From: Hermodice carunculata
Taxonomy: Eukaryota > Annelida > Polychaeta > Eunicida > Amphinomidae
Length of the DNA stretch: 64,000 nt
Direction: 5' to 3'
Assembly: GCA_964020975.1 (NCBI GenBank)
Contig: OZ026628.1
Location: 50,533,336-50,597,335 of the forward strand
How positions within the stretch are numbered: position 1 is the stretch's first letter; each line of letters opens with the position of its first letter. Made by a program: the position numbers and the translations under genes. The notes under the pieces were generated by a model, which had not been told where the DNA came from, ran no database searches, and worked only from the letters and a program-made list of their open reading frames with translations. Below are positions 22,660-34,625 of this stretch, piece by piece.

Positions 22660-23970
22660 GTGTGTCTGTCTGCATGAGAAAGTTGATAAATTCTCATGAT
22701 CGCAGGAACGCTAAATGACAATAAAATATATGGTATTTCCTCTTTAAAGCTCTCGTACGCAAGGGGCATTATTTGTAATTTTAATGTGGCACCATATACA
22801 TAATAGGATATCATTTTGTACTCTTAAACTGTCATTGTGGATCATGCTGTTGCATTGGAGCTACAGTGCTTCTTCTTGGTCGCACAAGTCGCAAGATAAG
22901 AGGATCATCTCCAGAATGTTGTCATTAAAATATTTACAGCTTTCATTTTAAATAGCAAAATAAAGTGTCTGACAAATTATGTCATGAGAAGCTCATTTGC
23001 TAGAACGACAGATGGACCTCTATATCACCTTATGACTCCTCCAGGTCATCAGGCAAACTGCTCACTGTATCAGAATTATCCTTTAGTAGCTAATAAAACG
23101 TTCCCACACTGGATAAGTTGTTATCTTTTAACCATGAAAATGATCAGGCATTGATTTCCTCATTTTATCCTCTAGTCTAATATGCATTATCACAATATAA
23201 CTACCTCTCTTGTCCGGATTTTAAATACAAGTAGGAGCAGAAAATATCACATTTAGGAATAATTCCAGAATCAGCCTTTTTATCTACTGATATGCCATAC
23301 AGGGAGTGCTTTTGAAAGGATCATCATGTAATGCCAGCATTGATGAATGCGAGATCTCTTGTGCAGCTGTTATGTGTGCATACATTGATGATTTCAGATG
23401 TCATAGCAATTGAAAGGTTACTTATTTTTTAATAATGCTTTTATGTAGATTGTTTTTCATCTTCTGCAGGTCCAACTTGTAAAAACCCGAAGCTTATTCT
23501 TGGCTCCCATCACTTATATCATAAGTTATGGTGTTGGACCTTACTTACTCCTATCATAAATATTTTGTTGGTCCATGTTCCATCATGGTGTTGAGGTTTT
23601 GTCAAATATTTTCTTTTTTTATTCTCTTTAACCTGCCTGTGTATATAGCAAGTGGTTTTCAAAGACAATACCTACCTGTGCTTTGCGCACGGAAGACCTG
23701 TCCTTATTGAAGACGCATTGCCTCTATAGCAGACCGAATTTCGGTGTTATAGTAGAGATACTGCGGAACTTGGTCTGCTTTGGAGGCAAAAGCTGCAAAA
23801 AAATGAAAGAAGTTAGAAATCCGCGTTAATGATACCATATGCTTAATTATATGGAACAAAAATTAGAGTCTTATGCTTTGAATGATCCATGATGCTTACC
23901 AAGCATGAGAATAGGGTGATATGTTTGAGAATCTCTATCCCCTTTTTTGTCACCCTCAAGTTGTTCAATA
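22660..23970. other. Intergenic, no recognisable feature
   Basis: Follows the last receptor exon and probably includes its 3' UTR. No confident polyadenylation site or repeat was found. Confidence 0.4.
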
Positions 23971-23971
<1 letters not shown>

Positions 23972-24050
<79 letters not shown>

Positions 24051-24051
24051 A
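23972..24051. repeat. (CT)n microsatellite
   Basis: About forty CT units with two interruptions. Confidence 0.97.
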
Positions 24052-24607
24052 CCCCCCTACACACAGAGTAACACCTGACTAATTATAGGTAAAATTTGAT
24101 GGGGTTTATCCGTGAACCTCAAAAACCACTGCTGAATAAGGTACTGTGCTCTGTACTGAATCCTAAATAGGGAGTTTCCAGCGCAATGAAACATGTAGTT
24201 TTTAAAACTGTGCTGTTATATTTACAGTTAATGAGTTTAGTAAAAGCAGCTGAATCAACCAGAACATTATTTTACATAATCCGTATATAACCATGTTTTA
24301 ACATGGCATTTTATGAGCTTGCACTTTTTATTCATTTCGACTCCATGCCAATGTGACTACTTGTATAAATCAAAGATAAGATTGGGCGAGTAGATAATAT
24401 TCTTACCATAGAACCATATTTACACTTCACAATTCCTATCCGTTCTACATTTACCTCGTATTCACAGTCTGTTTATTTGTCTTCTAAAATTATTGCCATG
24501 CACTTGAATATTGGCTGAATAATATAGACATCATAATAAGTCTCCAGTTTGAATATGAGTGTAATTAAGAATATTAAATGACAATCTTCACTCAAGTATT
24601 CACACAT

Positions 24608-24668
24608 AATGTGATCGTGGGTTGTGACTAGAAAATGCCACATTGTCTGTCCACAACCCATGATCACA
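24608..24668. repeat. Hairpin with 17-bp arms
   Basis: TGTGATCGTGGGTTGTG and CACAACCCATGATCACA are inverted copies with one mismatch and a ~26-bp loop. No flanking duplication is evident. Confidence 0.65.
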
Positions 24669-25084
24669 CAACGCGAAACAATCTAGAGATATTTCTGTTT
24701 AAAGCTATCAGAATAGCTGATAAAAATTATATGTCTGAGCAAGAACTAGCCTTTTATAGAAAATGCTGTGATCTTTTGCCTTTTAATGGCCGTACCAGTG
24801 TATGTATTTCTAATTTCCTCAAAACAGAACAAAACAAGAACAAAAGGCCTCAAAACTCCAACTAAACAAAAACCTAGGACCTCCCCAAATTATCCCATTT
24901 TCGTTAATGGTGGGCTTATAACATGATTATAGACTGATTTGAGAATCTAAGTTGCATTTTCTGATCGTAGTCGAAGTATTACAAGTATTTGTATCGGTAT
25001 CTGCTTCAAAATGGCATAAAATATCACGGGACGCCAGGAATTTGTCACGTTTTTGATTCGCTGTCAAGAGCGTTAGCAGCTACA

Positions 25085-25440
25085 ATGCAGAAAATTTTGT
25101 CATTCCGAACTCCTTGGTGATAATATGCTTAACCCACTTATGAGAGATTCCTAGAACACTGGCAATATGTCGAGTTTGTCAATAGTTGACCAGCCATCAC
25201 CATGCACTAGGGTAATGTTTTCGGGAATTGCTGCTGTTGAAGGCCTCCCTGGACGTGCCTCATCATGAGGGTTTTTCTGCCACGCTTGAATTCCACAGCC
25301 CAGTTCTTAACAATAAAGAAGGGCATGGACATCATCAAAATGGACGCCATGTTGGTATGCTTACGTGTTGGAGTTTTGCCCTTTCAGTTGCAGATACTTG
25401 GTGACTGCTCTACAGCCAGTTTTGCCCACTTCTGGTGATT
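25085..25440 (-). mobile_element. mariner transposase remnant (N-terminal part)
   Basis: On the minus strand, shifting frames give the mariner DNA-binding region: AVTKYLQLKG, then VKNWAVEFKRGRK, a GRPSTAAIPENITL-type linker, and a helix-turn-helix stretch ending ITKEFGMTK. These match the usual WxxEFKRGR...GRP and GISHxxVxxI...LGM landmarks of mariner transposases. The catalytic DD34D half is missing and several frame changes and stops are present. It is a fossil. It lies tail to tail with the Tc1-like remnant that begins 250 bp downstream. Confidence 0.75.
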
Positions 25441-25689
25441 TCACAAGATGGTCTGGTAAGACCCTAATCACACTGCAGTTGCAGTTCTTATGTCCATGAT
25501 TCATTAAATGGTTTTACTGGTTGGTGGCAAAAGTTTGTTTCAATCCAATTGAGCTGTCCCACACAGGTTAACAATTTTTCAGAGGAAGTCTTTCTGTTAT
25601 TGGGGTGCCTAGGGGCTTGATGACGGGTCCCTGGCAACACAGGGATCAATGTTAATCCATAGTGCTACAGCTTTCAGGTTACTCATATT

Positions 25690-27420
25690 TGTCTGAATTT
25701 GACATCAATAGGCACTATCTTTGCCATGTTGGAGGCTGGTCTTATCCAGTGTGATGTTCCTGGACAAATATGCAGAGAAACAAATATATGCAAGAAGAAA
25801 GCTGGATCCAGAAGAACATCACCTTCAGATGGGAGGGACGACTGTTACTCCTGGTGTAGACACAGGTTCTTTTTGATAGAGATGTTTCATCAGCAGTGGC
25901 ACCAGGGCTGCGACATTGCGGCATAATGGCATAGAATCAGCGGGAGACTGATGTCGGCCAATCAGAGGTCATTATTACCCTGCCATCCACGTCAATCTCA
26001 GTCCTGCACATAAGGCTACATGGATACAGTGCTGTCAGGAACATGATGACGACCCCAGGGATCAGTCGGGGCCGAGTGTAAAGTGATCATGCAAACTTGT
26101 CACGATGTTGTCTAAATGTCCATGATGGGATGATGTGGGTTAGACGTATGCCTTCACTGAGATTTGTGGATGGATGCAAGGTCGAGCATGACGCTATGGG
26201 AGGACAGCATCATTGTGGGGTTGGGGTGGGGCAAACACAGTGACAGGAAGAACAGAACTTGTCAGGGTAAATGGGGCTCCTACAAGCCAGTGCAACGCGG
26301 ATGAGATGCTGCCAAGTGTCACGCAATGGTTCCAGGAACGTCGTGTGCTACTGTTTCAGCAAGACAATGCATGGCCACATATACAGAATAAAAAATAAAA
26401 TTCCTGGCTTAAAGTTAATAGCTATCACTTAAGGTTAACAAATAAAACGTTGTGGTTTCCCATCATAAACAGAAGAAAATTAACTTAAGAGAATTTTAAT
26501 TTTTGTAACATGATCATAGATGAACACATGACTTAGAATAACCATTTAGCAAAGTTTCAAGTAAAAGATCACAAAGTATGGGGATTTTAAACTTAAACAC
26601 TTCCTCTGCATACAAAAAAGACAAAGTATGGTGATTTTAAATAAACTGAGACTTCTTCCTTTCTCTGTAAACAAAAATCACAATGTACAACTTGTATTGC
26701 CTCACATCAATTATGGACTTCTTGCTTGGGGCCTTAAATGTGAAAAAAATACAGAAGGGAGTCTTCCGCTGTATAACTTGCAGCAAATACAATGCTCATA
26801 CAGAGTCACTATTCAAAGAGTTCAAGCTGCTCTAAATTATTGATATTTTCAGGTTACCAAAACTAACATTCGCTCATAAATTCATGAATAAAAAAATCCC
26901 GGATGCACTCATGTGACTCCTTATCCGCAGAAAAAAGAAACCATAAAAAGGGCACAAGGTGTAGTGGAAAGTTCTTTAGTAACAGAATGAACACTACTTT
27001 GGCTGAACAGACCTTGAACTTTGACCTCCTCAAATTAATAAACAATACGCCAACTTCTATGTCGGACACACTTTCTACTCATAATCTGCAAGGAGTTTCA
27101 AACTATGTAAAAACAGATCGCTTCACTTTGATTGCCACCTCCTTCTCTTCCTTCTAAATAATTTATTATGAATCATCATTCTCTTTTATTACTTGCCTGT
27201 CTTTAGGCCATTTTTTAACAAAGGTGATTTCTTCAGTACCAACTTCTAACTATATGACTGTCTTAAATTTCAAACAGATTTTTTAGGGTGGCTCACATGT
27301 TAGCGGCACAATTGGGCCTTAATGTAAGTCTTCCAGCAAAGTTTAGTTCTATTTTTATCAAACATTGTATCATATGGACTATAATCGTATTTGTTAAGGT
27401 CGAATAAATGAATTCTATCA

Positions 27421-27456
<36 letters not shown>

Positions 27457-27735
27457 TTCTGCAGTATTCAGCACGGAATATATCCAGTAGCACAGCATCT
27501 GAATGTTGGCATGGCCAGCCCGATCTCCTGACCTGACCCCATTGAATCTTAAAGGGATGTGCTTGGCTGTTGAGTAAGGAATGAGTACAAAGAACCTGCG
27601 GCTACCCTGGACAAACTGCCACAGTTGCTCACAGACATTTTGGATTGGGTCAACAGTTTTCTTCTGGCCGCTTTGGGCACGCTTCATCCAAAGTGTGCGT
27701 ATGGGAAGCTCTTGACCAGCATATTATCTTCTATG
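25690..27735 (+). mobile_element. Tc1-like transposase fossil split by a LINE
   Basis: The first part (25695-26396) aligns with Tc1-type transposases: MLEAGLIQCDVPGQICRETN, a DNA-binding region with frame changes, then WGGANTVTGRTELVRVNGAP and VLLFQQDNAWPH holding the second catalytic Asp. About 1.1 kb later (27480-27730) the frame resumes with MLAWPARSPDLTP, the stretch that normally follows within about twenty residues, and runs towards the C-terminus. The intervening DNA is a LINE 3' fragment. The first DDE region is degraded, several stops and frame changes are present, and no TIRs were found. Clearly inactive. Confidence 0.8.
26600..27458 (+). mobile_element. 5'-truncated LINE inserted in the Tc1-like gene
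   Basis: Shifting frames give the end of a Jockey-superfamily RT ORF: LVLPHINYGLLAWG, then FRLPKLTFAHKFMNKKIPD and LKLINNTPTSMSDTLSTHNL. A 3' UTR follows with GTCGAATAAATGAATTCTAT and a (TCTG)n tail at 27418-27458, after which the transposase frame resumes. A microsatellite 3' tail is common for such LINEs. The left limit lies between 26397 and 26600. Several frame changes show age. Confidence 0.75.
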
Positions 27736-27859
27736 TTATTATAGGCATGTTGCAAGTGGTATGAAAGGTCTTTTCACAAGGAATATGAATCTAGCACCCT
27801 TATTATTCTCATCTTGAGAAAACTTGCTCGTAAAATTCTGAAAATCCCAAATTACTTCC

Positions 27860-28290
27860 TTTTCAAGTTGTGAAGTTTTTGATTGAGGAACGAAAACAGT
27901 AAAAGGAGAAAACGCTAATACAAAAACACGAAAATGCGAGTGCGAAAACACGACATAATTGATGTCGTATTTTCGCGGTTGTGTTTTCGCATTGTCGTCT
28001 TCGTGGTTTTTACTTTAGTGTTTTCGCATTCGTGTTTTCTTGTTTTCGACCAAGGCAAGAAGACAGTAAAACAAGAAGAACGAGAAAACCCTAATACGAG
28101 AACACGAAAATGCGAGTGCGAAAACACGACATATTTTCTGTCGTGTTTTCGTGGTTGTGTTTTCGCATTTTCGCCTTTGTGTTTTATATTGTAGTGTTTT
28201 CTCATTCGTGTTTTCTTGTTTTCGCCTTTCTGTTTTCTTATTTTCTTGTTTTCGCCTTCGCATTTTTATGGAGAGAGAAAAAATTTTTAG
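27860..28290. repeat. Duplicated palindromic TTTTCGC-rich unit
   Basis: Two copies of a 176-bp unit (AAAATGCGAGTGCGAAAACA at 27931 and again at 28107) plus a partial third. Each copy is itself an imperfect palindrome (GCGAAAACACGACAT...ATGTCGTNTTTTCGC), so both strands read as TTTTCGC-rich. Frames stay open on both strands through the array because the units avoid TAA/TAG/TGA. The translated peptides are low complexity and not recognised. Confidence 0.75.
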
Positions 28291-28569
28291 TTGGCACTTT
28301 TGTGCCACCAAAGATTTAGTTCTTTTTAACTCGATCTTTTATTTTTGTATGGCTGTTTTCGTGTACATGTACCCAATGATTATATCAATGAATACAGTTC
28401 AAACTAGGAAAGACGATTTGATTCAAAGCAAATCAATTTGCTGGTGATGTTTTATGTTTTGAACTGGTATCAAGGCATATTTGATCAGTTGGCGCAATAT
28501 GTAATATATTTGGGGACAACTTATCATATCTAATACCTTTAAAGCTTCAGGAAAGTATGTCAGTGTACA

Positions 28570-29110
28570 TACCTGTGTGATATTCCCTGAAAGGACTGCG
28601 CTGTCCTGCAAGTGGCCAGTTGCGTTGCGCGTTGCGAGGATCTGGCAAATCCACAGGTTTACACTTGACCATAATTCGCCGATATTTGGTTTGCGAGGGA
28701 GAAAAAAAGGCCAAAATAAAACCCAAATCCGTATATTTGGTCAAAATGAGACAAAATACAATCCCAACCTAGGTTTTACCAAGATACATTTTGAAATAAA
28801 ATACCCCCCTGTCAGTGTACGCATAAATGTCATATCATTTGACAAGACTGGGCTTTCAGATTTGGCATGGTTGCATGCACTTTGTGTTTTTCAGTGTGTC
28901 GGCCTATGGTTGGTTAATCGGCAGACAGTAAAATTCATTTAAGATTTGAATATCAGTTGAGATAAGCAAAATTTACTTGGGAATAATGTATCATACCTTA
29001 AACTTTATACCTTGGACACCGTTATGAAAGTTTTCCAGCGTATGTCGATGTGATATTCCCAGAAAGAAGTACGATTTCCTAGAAAGTGGACAGTTGTGCT
29101 TATTTCCTCA
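28570..29110. repeat. Two diverged direct repeats ~475 bp apart
   Basis: GTGATATTCCCTGAAAGG...GTGGCCAGTTG (from 28577) and GTGATATTCCCAGAAAG...GTGGACAGTTG (from 29051) are related ~60-bp segments. No element ends are seen. Confidence 0.5.
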
Positions 29111-29130
29111 ATTTTCACAATAGTCGGGTG

Positions 29131-29163
29131 TGTGTGGGGGGGGGGGGAGGGGGGGGGGGCGTG
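29131..29163 (+). repeat. Poly-G tract, possible G-quadruplex
   Basis: About thirty bases of nearly pure G in two long runs (GTGGGGGG...AGGGG...CGTGGG). Confidence 0.85.
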
Positions 29164-29385
29164 GGTCTGAACCTGGACCCAGAGGATAAAGTTTTCTTTC
29201 TTTGCAAACTCTGGTAGTCCAGATAGTCCCATTCGAGAATCCAGTTGATGACCGTGGGTTACTGTTGAGAATTTCGGGGAATGTGCAAAAGATGAGACCA
29301 CTCCTGAAAAGCTGTATTGATTATGTAATACAGTATTAAATATAGCCGCCTGGCAAGGTACACCGACTCATCAAAATACAGTTGC

Positions 29386-29446
29386 ACAGCTTTCCTTGAG
29401 ACACTCTGAGCATTAAGCATCCTCAGCGTGCTCAGGAAAGCTGTTG
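29386..29446. repeat. Short palindromic element, copy 1
   Basis: ACAGCTTTCCT at the left and AGGAAAGCTGT at the right are exact inverted copies. The centre GAGCATTAAGCATCCTC is also partly palindromic. Related copies lie at 29861 and 30813. Confidence 0.7.
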
Positions 29447-29860
29447 ATTAATATATAAAATGACAATCTAAGGGTTCAAATCAATTAACTCTTCATCAAC
29501 ACCCTTTGACAAGTATTTCCAACTTTTATTTATTTTATTCTAGCTATGGTAAATGGCTGTGGAGTCGTGCATTCTATGCATTCTAGACGCCTAAACACAA
29601 GCCAAGATTTCTAATAGGGGTGTAGGTGTATTTCCGCCTGGTCGTAAATGTTCAGTGTAAGGATGTTAAATAACTAAGTGTAAAGATGTATTTTAAACAC
29701 AGTAACAAAACTGTTAATCATATCTCTTTTCCCTATAAGCGACTTTGGTAGTGCAGATAATTTTAACCCGCGAGATAAATTTCTACGTAGAAAGACCATT
29801 CAGTCAAGTACCAGGAAGCCTGTAGTCTAAATTCAGTTTCAGAAATCATAGTCTCAGTTT

Positions 29861-29919
29861 ACAGCTTTTCTCGGCGCACTTTGTGCCCAGTGCGCAAAGT
29901 GTACTAGGCTAAGCTGTTG
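29861..29919. repeat. Short palindromic element, copy 2
   Basis: ACAGCTTTTCTC...AAGCTGTTGA arms surround the strong inner palindrome GCACTTTGTG...GCGCAAAGTG. More diverged at the ends than copies 1 and 3. Confidence 0.55.
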
Positions 29920-30762
29920 ACTCAGTCCAAATAAAAGAGAATTTGACATTTTTGTTCTTGTGGTTAAACTATATATAACGTTTTTCTTTGTACTCAAGTG
30001 CCAGATATCCTCCTAGATCCTCGCTTTACAGTATGCAGAGACTTTTATTTTTTTTATCTTAATTGCATATGCCTACACAGACTTTCTATGCCGGTAAATA
30101 TTTAGGTCTACATGACCAGCTGCAAATTTATGCGTTTGAAGGTGCGCGATGAATTACCCTCTGGTATCCTTGAATCCACATTAATGTTTATGGTTCGCTT
30201 ACCTAGATTCAGCAAAAAACACGCCTACATGACCAACGTTTGCTCTCTGGCTAAGGCCAGAGACAAAACCCCGCGATTGCATCATAAAGATTGGAGGTGA
30301 AATGTTGCTCAATATATATAAATAAACAATGATTATTAGAGTAAATATATAAACTCGTTGTCGGGCTTTATGATAAAAAGGCCCGATACCAAATTTACTA
30401 GAAGACCAGTCCTAGGCCTTTGTATTAATAGGTGCACTATAATGGTCAAGAGCAGAATCGTGATGCACAAGGAAAAGATCTGATGCGTGTCACGGAAGAT
30501 CACTTTTGACGTTTAGGGGAGGTGTGGGGTGGGGGGTAGAAAGGTCTGACGTCAAATGCCGTTAAGCGTGACAAGTGATATGGCCCCTTCAGTGAACAGT
30601 CCCATTTACTTAGGTAACTGATTGGGAATGCTCTTCCTCTTAAACAAATGATTTACCGCATTATTACCAGATGGAAGAGCTGTCTGTCAAACCATGGGTG
30701 CACCCATGATCCTGACACTTTCATTTTCCTTTTCGTTTGTTTTCATGAAATAACACAGCCAC

Positions 30763-30802
30763 AAGAGTGGTCCACGACTTACCATAGACCACACTTGTGG
30801 CT
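30763..30802. repeat. Hairpin GCCACAAG...CTTGTGGC
   Basis: GCCACAAGAGTGGTC and GACCACACTTGTGGC are inverted copies with one mismatch and a ~12-bp loop. It ends 10 bp before palindromic copy 3. Confidence 0.6.
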
Positions 30803-30812
30803 CTATATTAAT

Positions 30813-30876
30813 CAACAGCTTTCCTTAGCACACTCAGGATGCTTAATGCTCAAAGTGCACGAAGGAAAGCTGTTGA
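30813..30876. repeat. Short palindromic element, copy 3
   Basis: CAACAGCTTTCCTT at the left mirrors AAGGAAAGCTGTTG at the right (14 bp, exact). The centre GGATGCTTAATGCTCAAAGTG resembles the inverted centre of copy 1. Confidence 0.7.
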
Positions 30877-31264
30877 ATAGCGTGTTATTATTCTCTTAAA
30901 ATCTCTTTGCGACTTTTATTCAAATTGTTTTCTTAAAAGTACAGGATAAGAGACCATGTTCCGGTCCAAAGACACAGTTGGCATTGTCTATAAAAAAGTT
31001 AATAATATAAAAGCTCAGTCAAACAGATTCTATAAATGTACCAGTGGCATTAAGACTATATAATGAAATATAATGAAGGTCATGTGTAAATCATTTTACG
31101 TATGTGATATAAATGGTTATTTCGCTTATGATTTAAAGACTTTCGCATATGCAAAATAGATTTTAGATACGTGAAAAAATATTCGCACATGTATAATCAT
31201 AGAACAAATGCTAAAACGGACTGCCATATTGTACATGCCGATGTCACATGGCTAGAAAGAATCA

Positions 31265-32170
31265 GGGTGGTGCCATGCATATGACCGGCAGCACCTTTAA
31301 AGAATCAAGTATGTAGTGCCATGCCATGCAGCACCAAGAAAGAGTCATGTATGTGGTGCCATGGTAGGCAGCGCCTAGAACGAGTCATGTATGTGGTGCC
31401 ATGGTCGGCAGGGCCTAGAAAGAGTCATGTATGTGGCGCCATGGAAGGCAGCACCTTGAAGAATCATGTTAGTATTGCCATGGCAGGCAGCACCTTGAAT
31501 GAATCATTTATGTGGTGCCATGGTATGCAGCACCTTGAATGAATCCTGTATACAATGCCATGGCATGCAATACGTAGAAAGGGTCATGTATGTGGTCCCA
31601 TGGCAGGCAACAGCACCATAGAAAAAATCCATGACATGAAGCACATAGAAATAGTCATGTACGTGGTGCCATGGCAGGCGGTACCTTGAAAGAATCATGC
31701 ATGTGGTGCCATGGAAGGCAGCTGAAAGAATCATGTATATGGTGCCATGGCAGGTAGCACCTTGAAAGAATCATGTATGTGTTGCCATGGCATGTAGCAC
31801 CTAGAAAGAGTCATGTATGTGGCGGCATGGTAGGCAATACCCTGAAAGAATCATGTAAGTTGTGGCATGGCATGCAGCACATAAAAAGAGTCATGTACGT
31901 GGTGCCATCGCATGTAGCACCTTGAAAGAATCATGTATGTGGTCCCATGGCAGGCAGCAGCACCCTACAAAAGTCACGTACATGGTGCCATGGCATGAAG
32001 CCCATAAAAATAGTCATGCATGGGGTGTCTTGGCAGGCAGCACCTTGAAAGAATCGTGAACGTGGTGCCATGACATGTAGCACATTGAAAGAGTCATGCA
32101 CGTGGTGCCATGGTATGTAGTACCTTGAAAGAGTCATGTATCTGGTGTTATGGCAGGTGGCTTGGCAGTA
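31265..32170. repeat. 40-bp minisatellite
   Basis: About 22 head-to-tail copies of a 40-bp unit with the core ATGTATGTGGTGCCATGGCA and GGCAGCACCTTGAAAGAATC. Phase marks at 31353, 31393 and 31433 show the exact period. Unit length is not a multiple of three and frames differ between strands, so it is not coding. Units differ by 10-25 per cent. CCATGG occurs in most units. There are no unique spacers, which rules out a CRISPR-like layout. Confidence 0.92.
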
Positions 32171-32754
32171 CAGTCGGTGGATTTGGGATTTATGGGTGAA
32201 ATGTTGAAGCAACAGTCTCTTTCGTCTAATGCAAAACACGAGGTGGAATCACAAAGCCCTTATGTGAACGGTTTTACGATACCCCACTCACCCCCGACAA
32301 AGAAAAAAAAATCCAGTATGATAGGCCTTAATATTAGGGAATTTAAGACTAAATTCTATTTTTAACATATGCGTGACATTGAACCAAGAAATGCTTGCTC
32401 AAGTGACCCGGATACGCAAAGCAAGCACAGCTAGAGCGTATCATTTGTATGATTTTGACCCAGAGCGCTGTTCACATGTTAAGGCAATTTATTCTATGTT
32501 TGGCAGTGAGTTATCATTTTCGGGAGTGAAATCCAGAAATAGTAACTCACTGTAGATCGCATGACCTAAACATTGTTACAGGTAAATTGTGACGTGATGC
32601 ATCAATTGACATTTAGACAAAATCAAATGTGCACGAGCGAGGTTTGATCATAGTATCATACGTGAATGCGTGACGTGGACAAACCACGACGAACGTAAAC
32701 AAACCTGGCACACCAGAGTTCGGCGTTGAAAGTAGGCCTGGGGTATAATTTTCC
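32171..32754. other. No recognisable feature
   Basis: Follows the minisatellite. No repeat or coding similarity recognised. Confidence 0.4.
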
Positions 32755-33125
32755 GCGATGAATACCCAATCAAACACAGAATACACAAAATCTTACACGG
32801 CACCAGTTGCTATTTTTCTCTCACTCGGGATCGTTGCTGGTGTGGAATTGTCTTGTTATTTTCATTTTGAGTGTCTTACATTTCGAACATGCTGATCTAT
32901 TTAAAGCGCGCAATGGTATATTGTGTTTACACCCGCGGTGCATGTATATGTGATTTGACATTTCCAAGTGAAAAGTCTCCGCTTCAAAATGGCGACACCT
33001 AAGCAACAAGAGCGACAATTTTTGCGGTAAATACTCGATTAAACATAGAATAAATAAAATCTTACATGGTGCGGTCACTCGTGATTTTCCCCACCAACAA
33101 CGATCCCTCGTGAGAGAAAAATCGT
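32755..33125. repeat. Related segments in direct and inverted order
   Basis: AAACACAGAATACACAAAAT at 32772 recurs as AAACATAGAATAAATAAAAT at 33041 (direct). TCTCTCACTCGGGATCGTTG at 32818 recurs inverted near 33100 (CAACGATCCCTCGTGAGAGA). This may be a rearranged duplication or a small non-autonomous element. A frame starting ATGGCGACACC at 32988 with a GT donor soon after could be a first exon but is unsupported. Confidence 0.5.
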
Positions 33126-34440
33126 CACTCACTCACTGCCATGTAATATTCTATATATCCAACCGGTTTTGATAATTTAATTCATTTTTAGATTTCGGCA
33201 CATTTTGGTAGACATGTGTGCTGTCTGTCACATGTCCAAGTTTTCTAGTTCTATCCCCAACGCGATCTGAAGACATAAACAAAATTCTGTCAATGTGAAC
33301 ATGGCAGTCAACGGACTGTGTCAACTTTTAGATTGTCATTGCTGACAATGGGTATCTGCTCTAAATGTCCGTTTCTCTGAAACGAATTTTCCGATTTTAA
33401 TCATATAAAATCTTACTCTCGAAATTATAGTCTGTGCGAAAATGTAGCATGGAGTATCATCTGAAGAGACCTTCCAACTTTATCAATAACGAAAAAACAA
33501 CAATTTTTCTATTTTTATACCACAGTTTTAATCAGGCGGATATGGATATGAAAAATCCCAGATATGCTTTACAGATACATTGGTTGAGATCATATAGCAG
33601 CACAAATTTGACCATTTTAAGTTCAATAGTTATATATATATGTATTTCTTTTATTTTTATTTTTCACCCCCCCCCCCAAAAAAAAAACCAAAAAACAAAA
33701 AAACATATTTATCCGGAACGTTTATGTTTGTACTTTGGATTTTGATTTCTCATTTCGTGCAAACTTTCTGTTAATTGAGTATATGTCAGAGATGTAAGTT
33801 TCTTGAATACAGGCCTATGAATTTGGCCTAAAAGTGAAGTCACTTTCCCAGGTTGGAAATAACCTTCTTACGTTACAGCCCTGCGACTGCACACCAGTTG
33901 TAGAATTAACACCCCTTCCCCCGCTGAATTCACTTATTAAACCATTTTGGATGTCATCAGGTCGGTCTTCAAATAAAACCGGAAAAAAATACCGTACTGA
34001 CGTACTCTGGTGACCAGCTCCATGTAGGTGGCATCACATTTGATATGGCCACCGAGTAACGTTCTGGCCCTTTCTCACACAGTTTGGCGTCTTCTTTGTT
34101 CAGAAGTCAATCCATGCCGAATACAACACAGAAAATAAAAATATATATTTGTGGATTAGATTCTCAACACGTCCAAAGTCCCCAAATAAGCACGGACAAT
34201 TCTAGAATGGCACAGCGGCGCGTAATTTAGAATTCACACAATGAGAGGCGATGTGAGAATTCCTAAAATGGGCAGGGCAATTTCGGAATCAGATTCCCAG
34301 ACTGCGCGGAACAGATGCATTCATTATGCGTTTTTACATTTGACATCTCATCTACAATGCAAATTTGAGGACAGGACACACTGTAATCATAGGAAATATT
34401 TTGTGATAAAATTCTGACAAAAATCTATTTTGGAAAATTT
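33126..34440. other. No recognisable feature
   Basis: AT-rich DNA with a C-run/A-run at 33667-33705. No genes recognised. Confidence 0.4.
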
Positions 34441-34442
34441 GA

Positions 34443-34472
<30 letters not shown>
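34443..34472. repeat. (TG)n microsatellite
   Basis: About fourteen TG units. Confidence 0.95.
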
Positions 34473-34476
<4 letters not shown>

Positions 34477-34544
34477 CGTGTGTAAATAAATTAAGTGTGT
34501 ACATACAAAGACTTTTTTGTTTTCTCTCAAATCCTTTCTTTCTT

Positions 34545-34548
34545 TCCT

Positions 34549-34625
<77 letters not shown>

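Noticed and set aside
22400-22814. Several open frames of 65-111 codons on both strands
   Set aside because: They are translations of the TATG repeat (Tyr-Val-Cys-Met and Ile-His-Thr-Tyr cycles), not genes.
24635-24865. Possible exon DKNYMSEQELAFYRKCCDLLPF
   Set aside because: No convincing splice sites or family; may be a decayed LINE piece.
27739-28447. Five overlapping frames of up to 98 codons
   Set aside because: They follow from the stop-poor TTTTCGC palindromic units.
31265-32170. CRISPR-like regular array
   Set aside because: Units are contiguous with no unique spacers, and the genome is an animal's. It is a minisatellite.
32988-33030. First exon MATPKQQERQFLR with a GTAAAT donor
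   Set aside because: Very short, no second exon, and it lies in a rearranged repeat.
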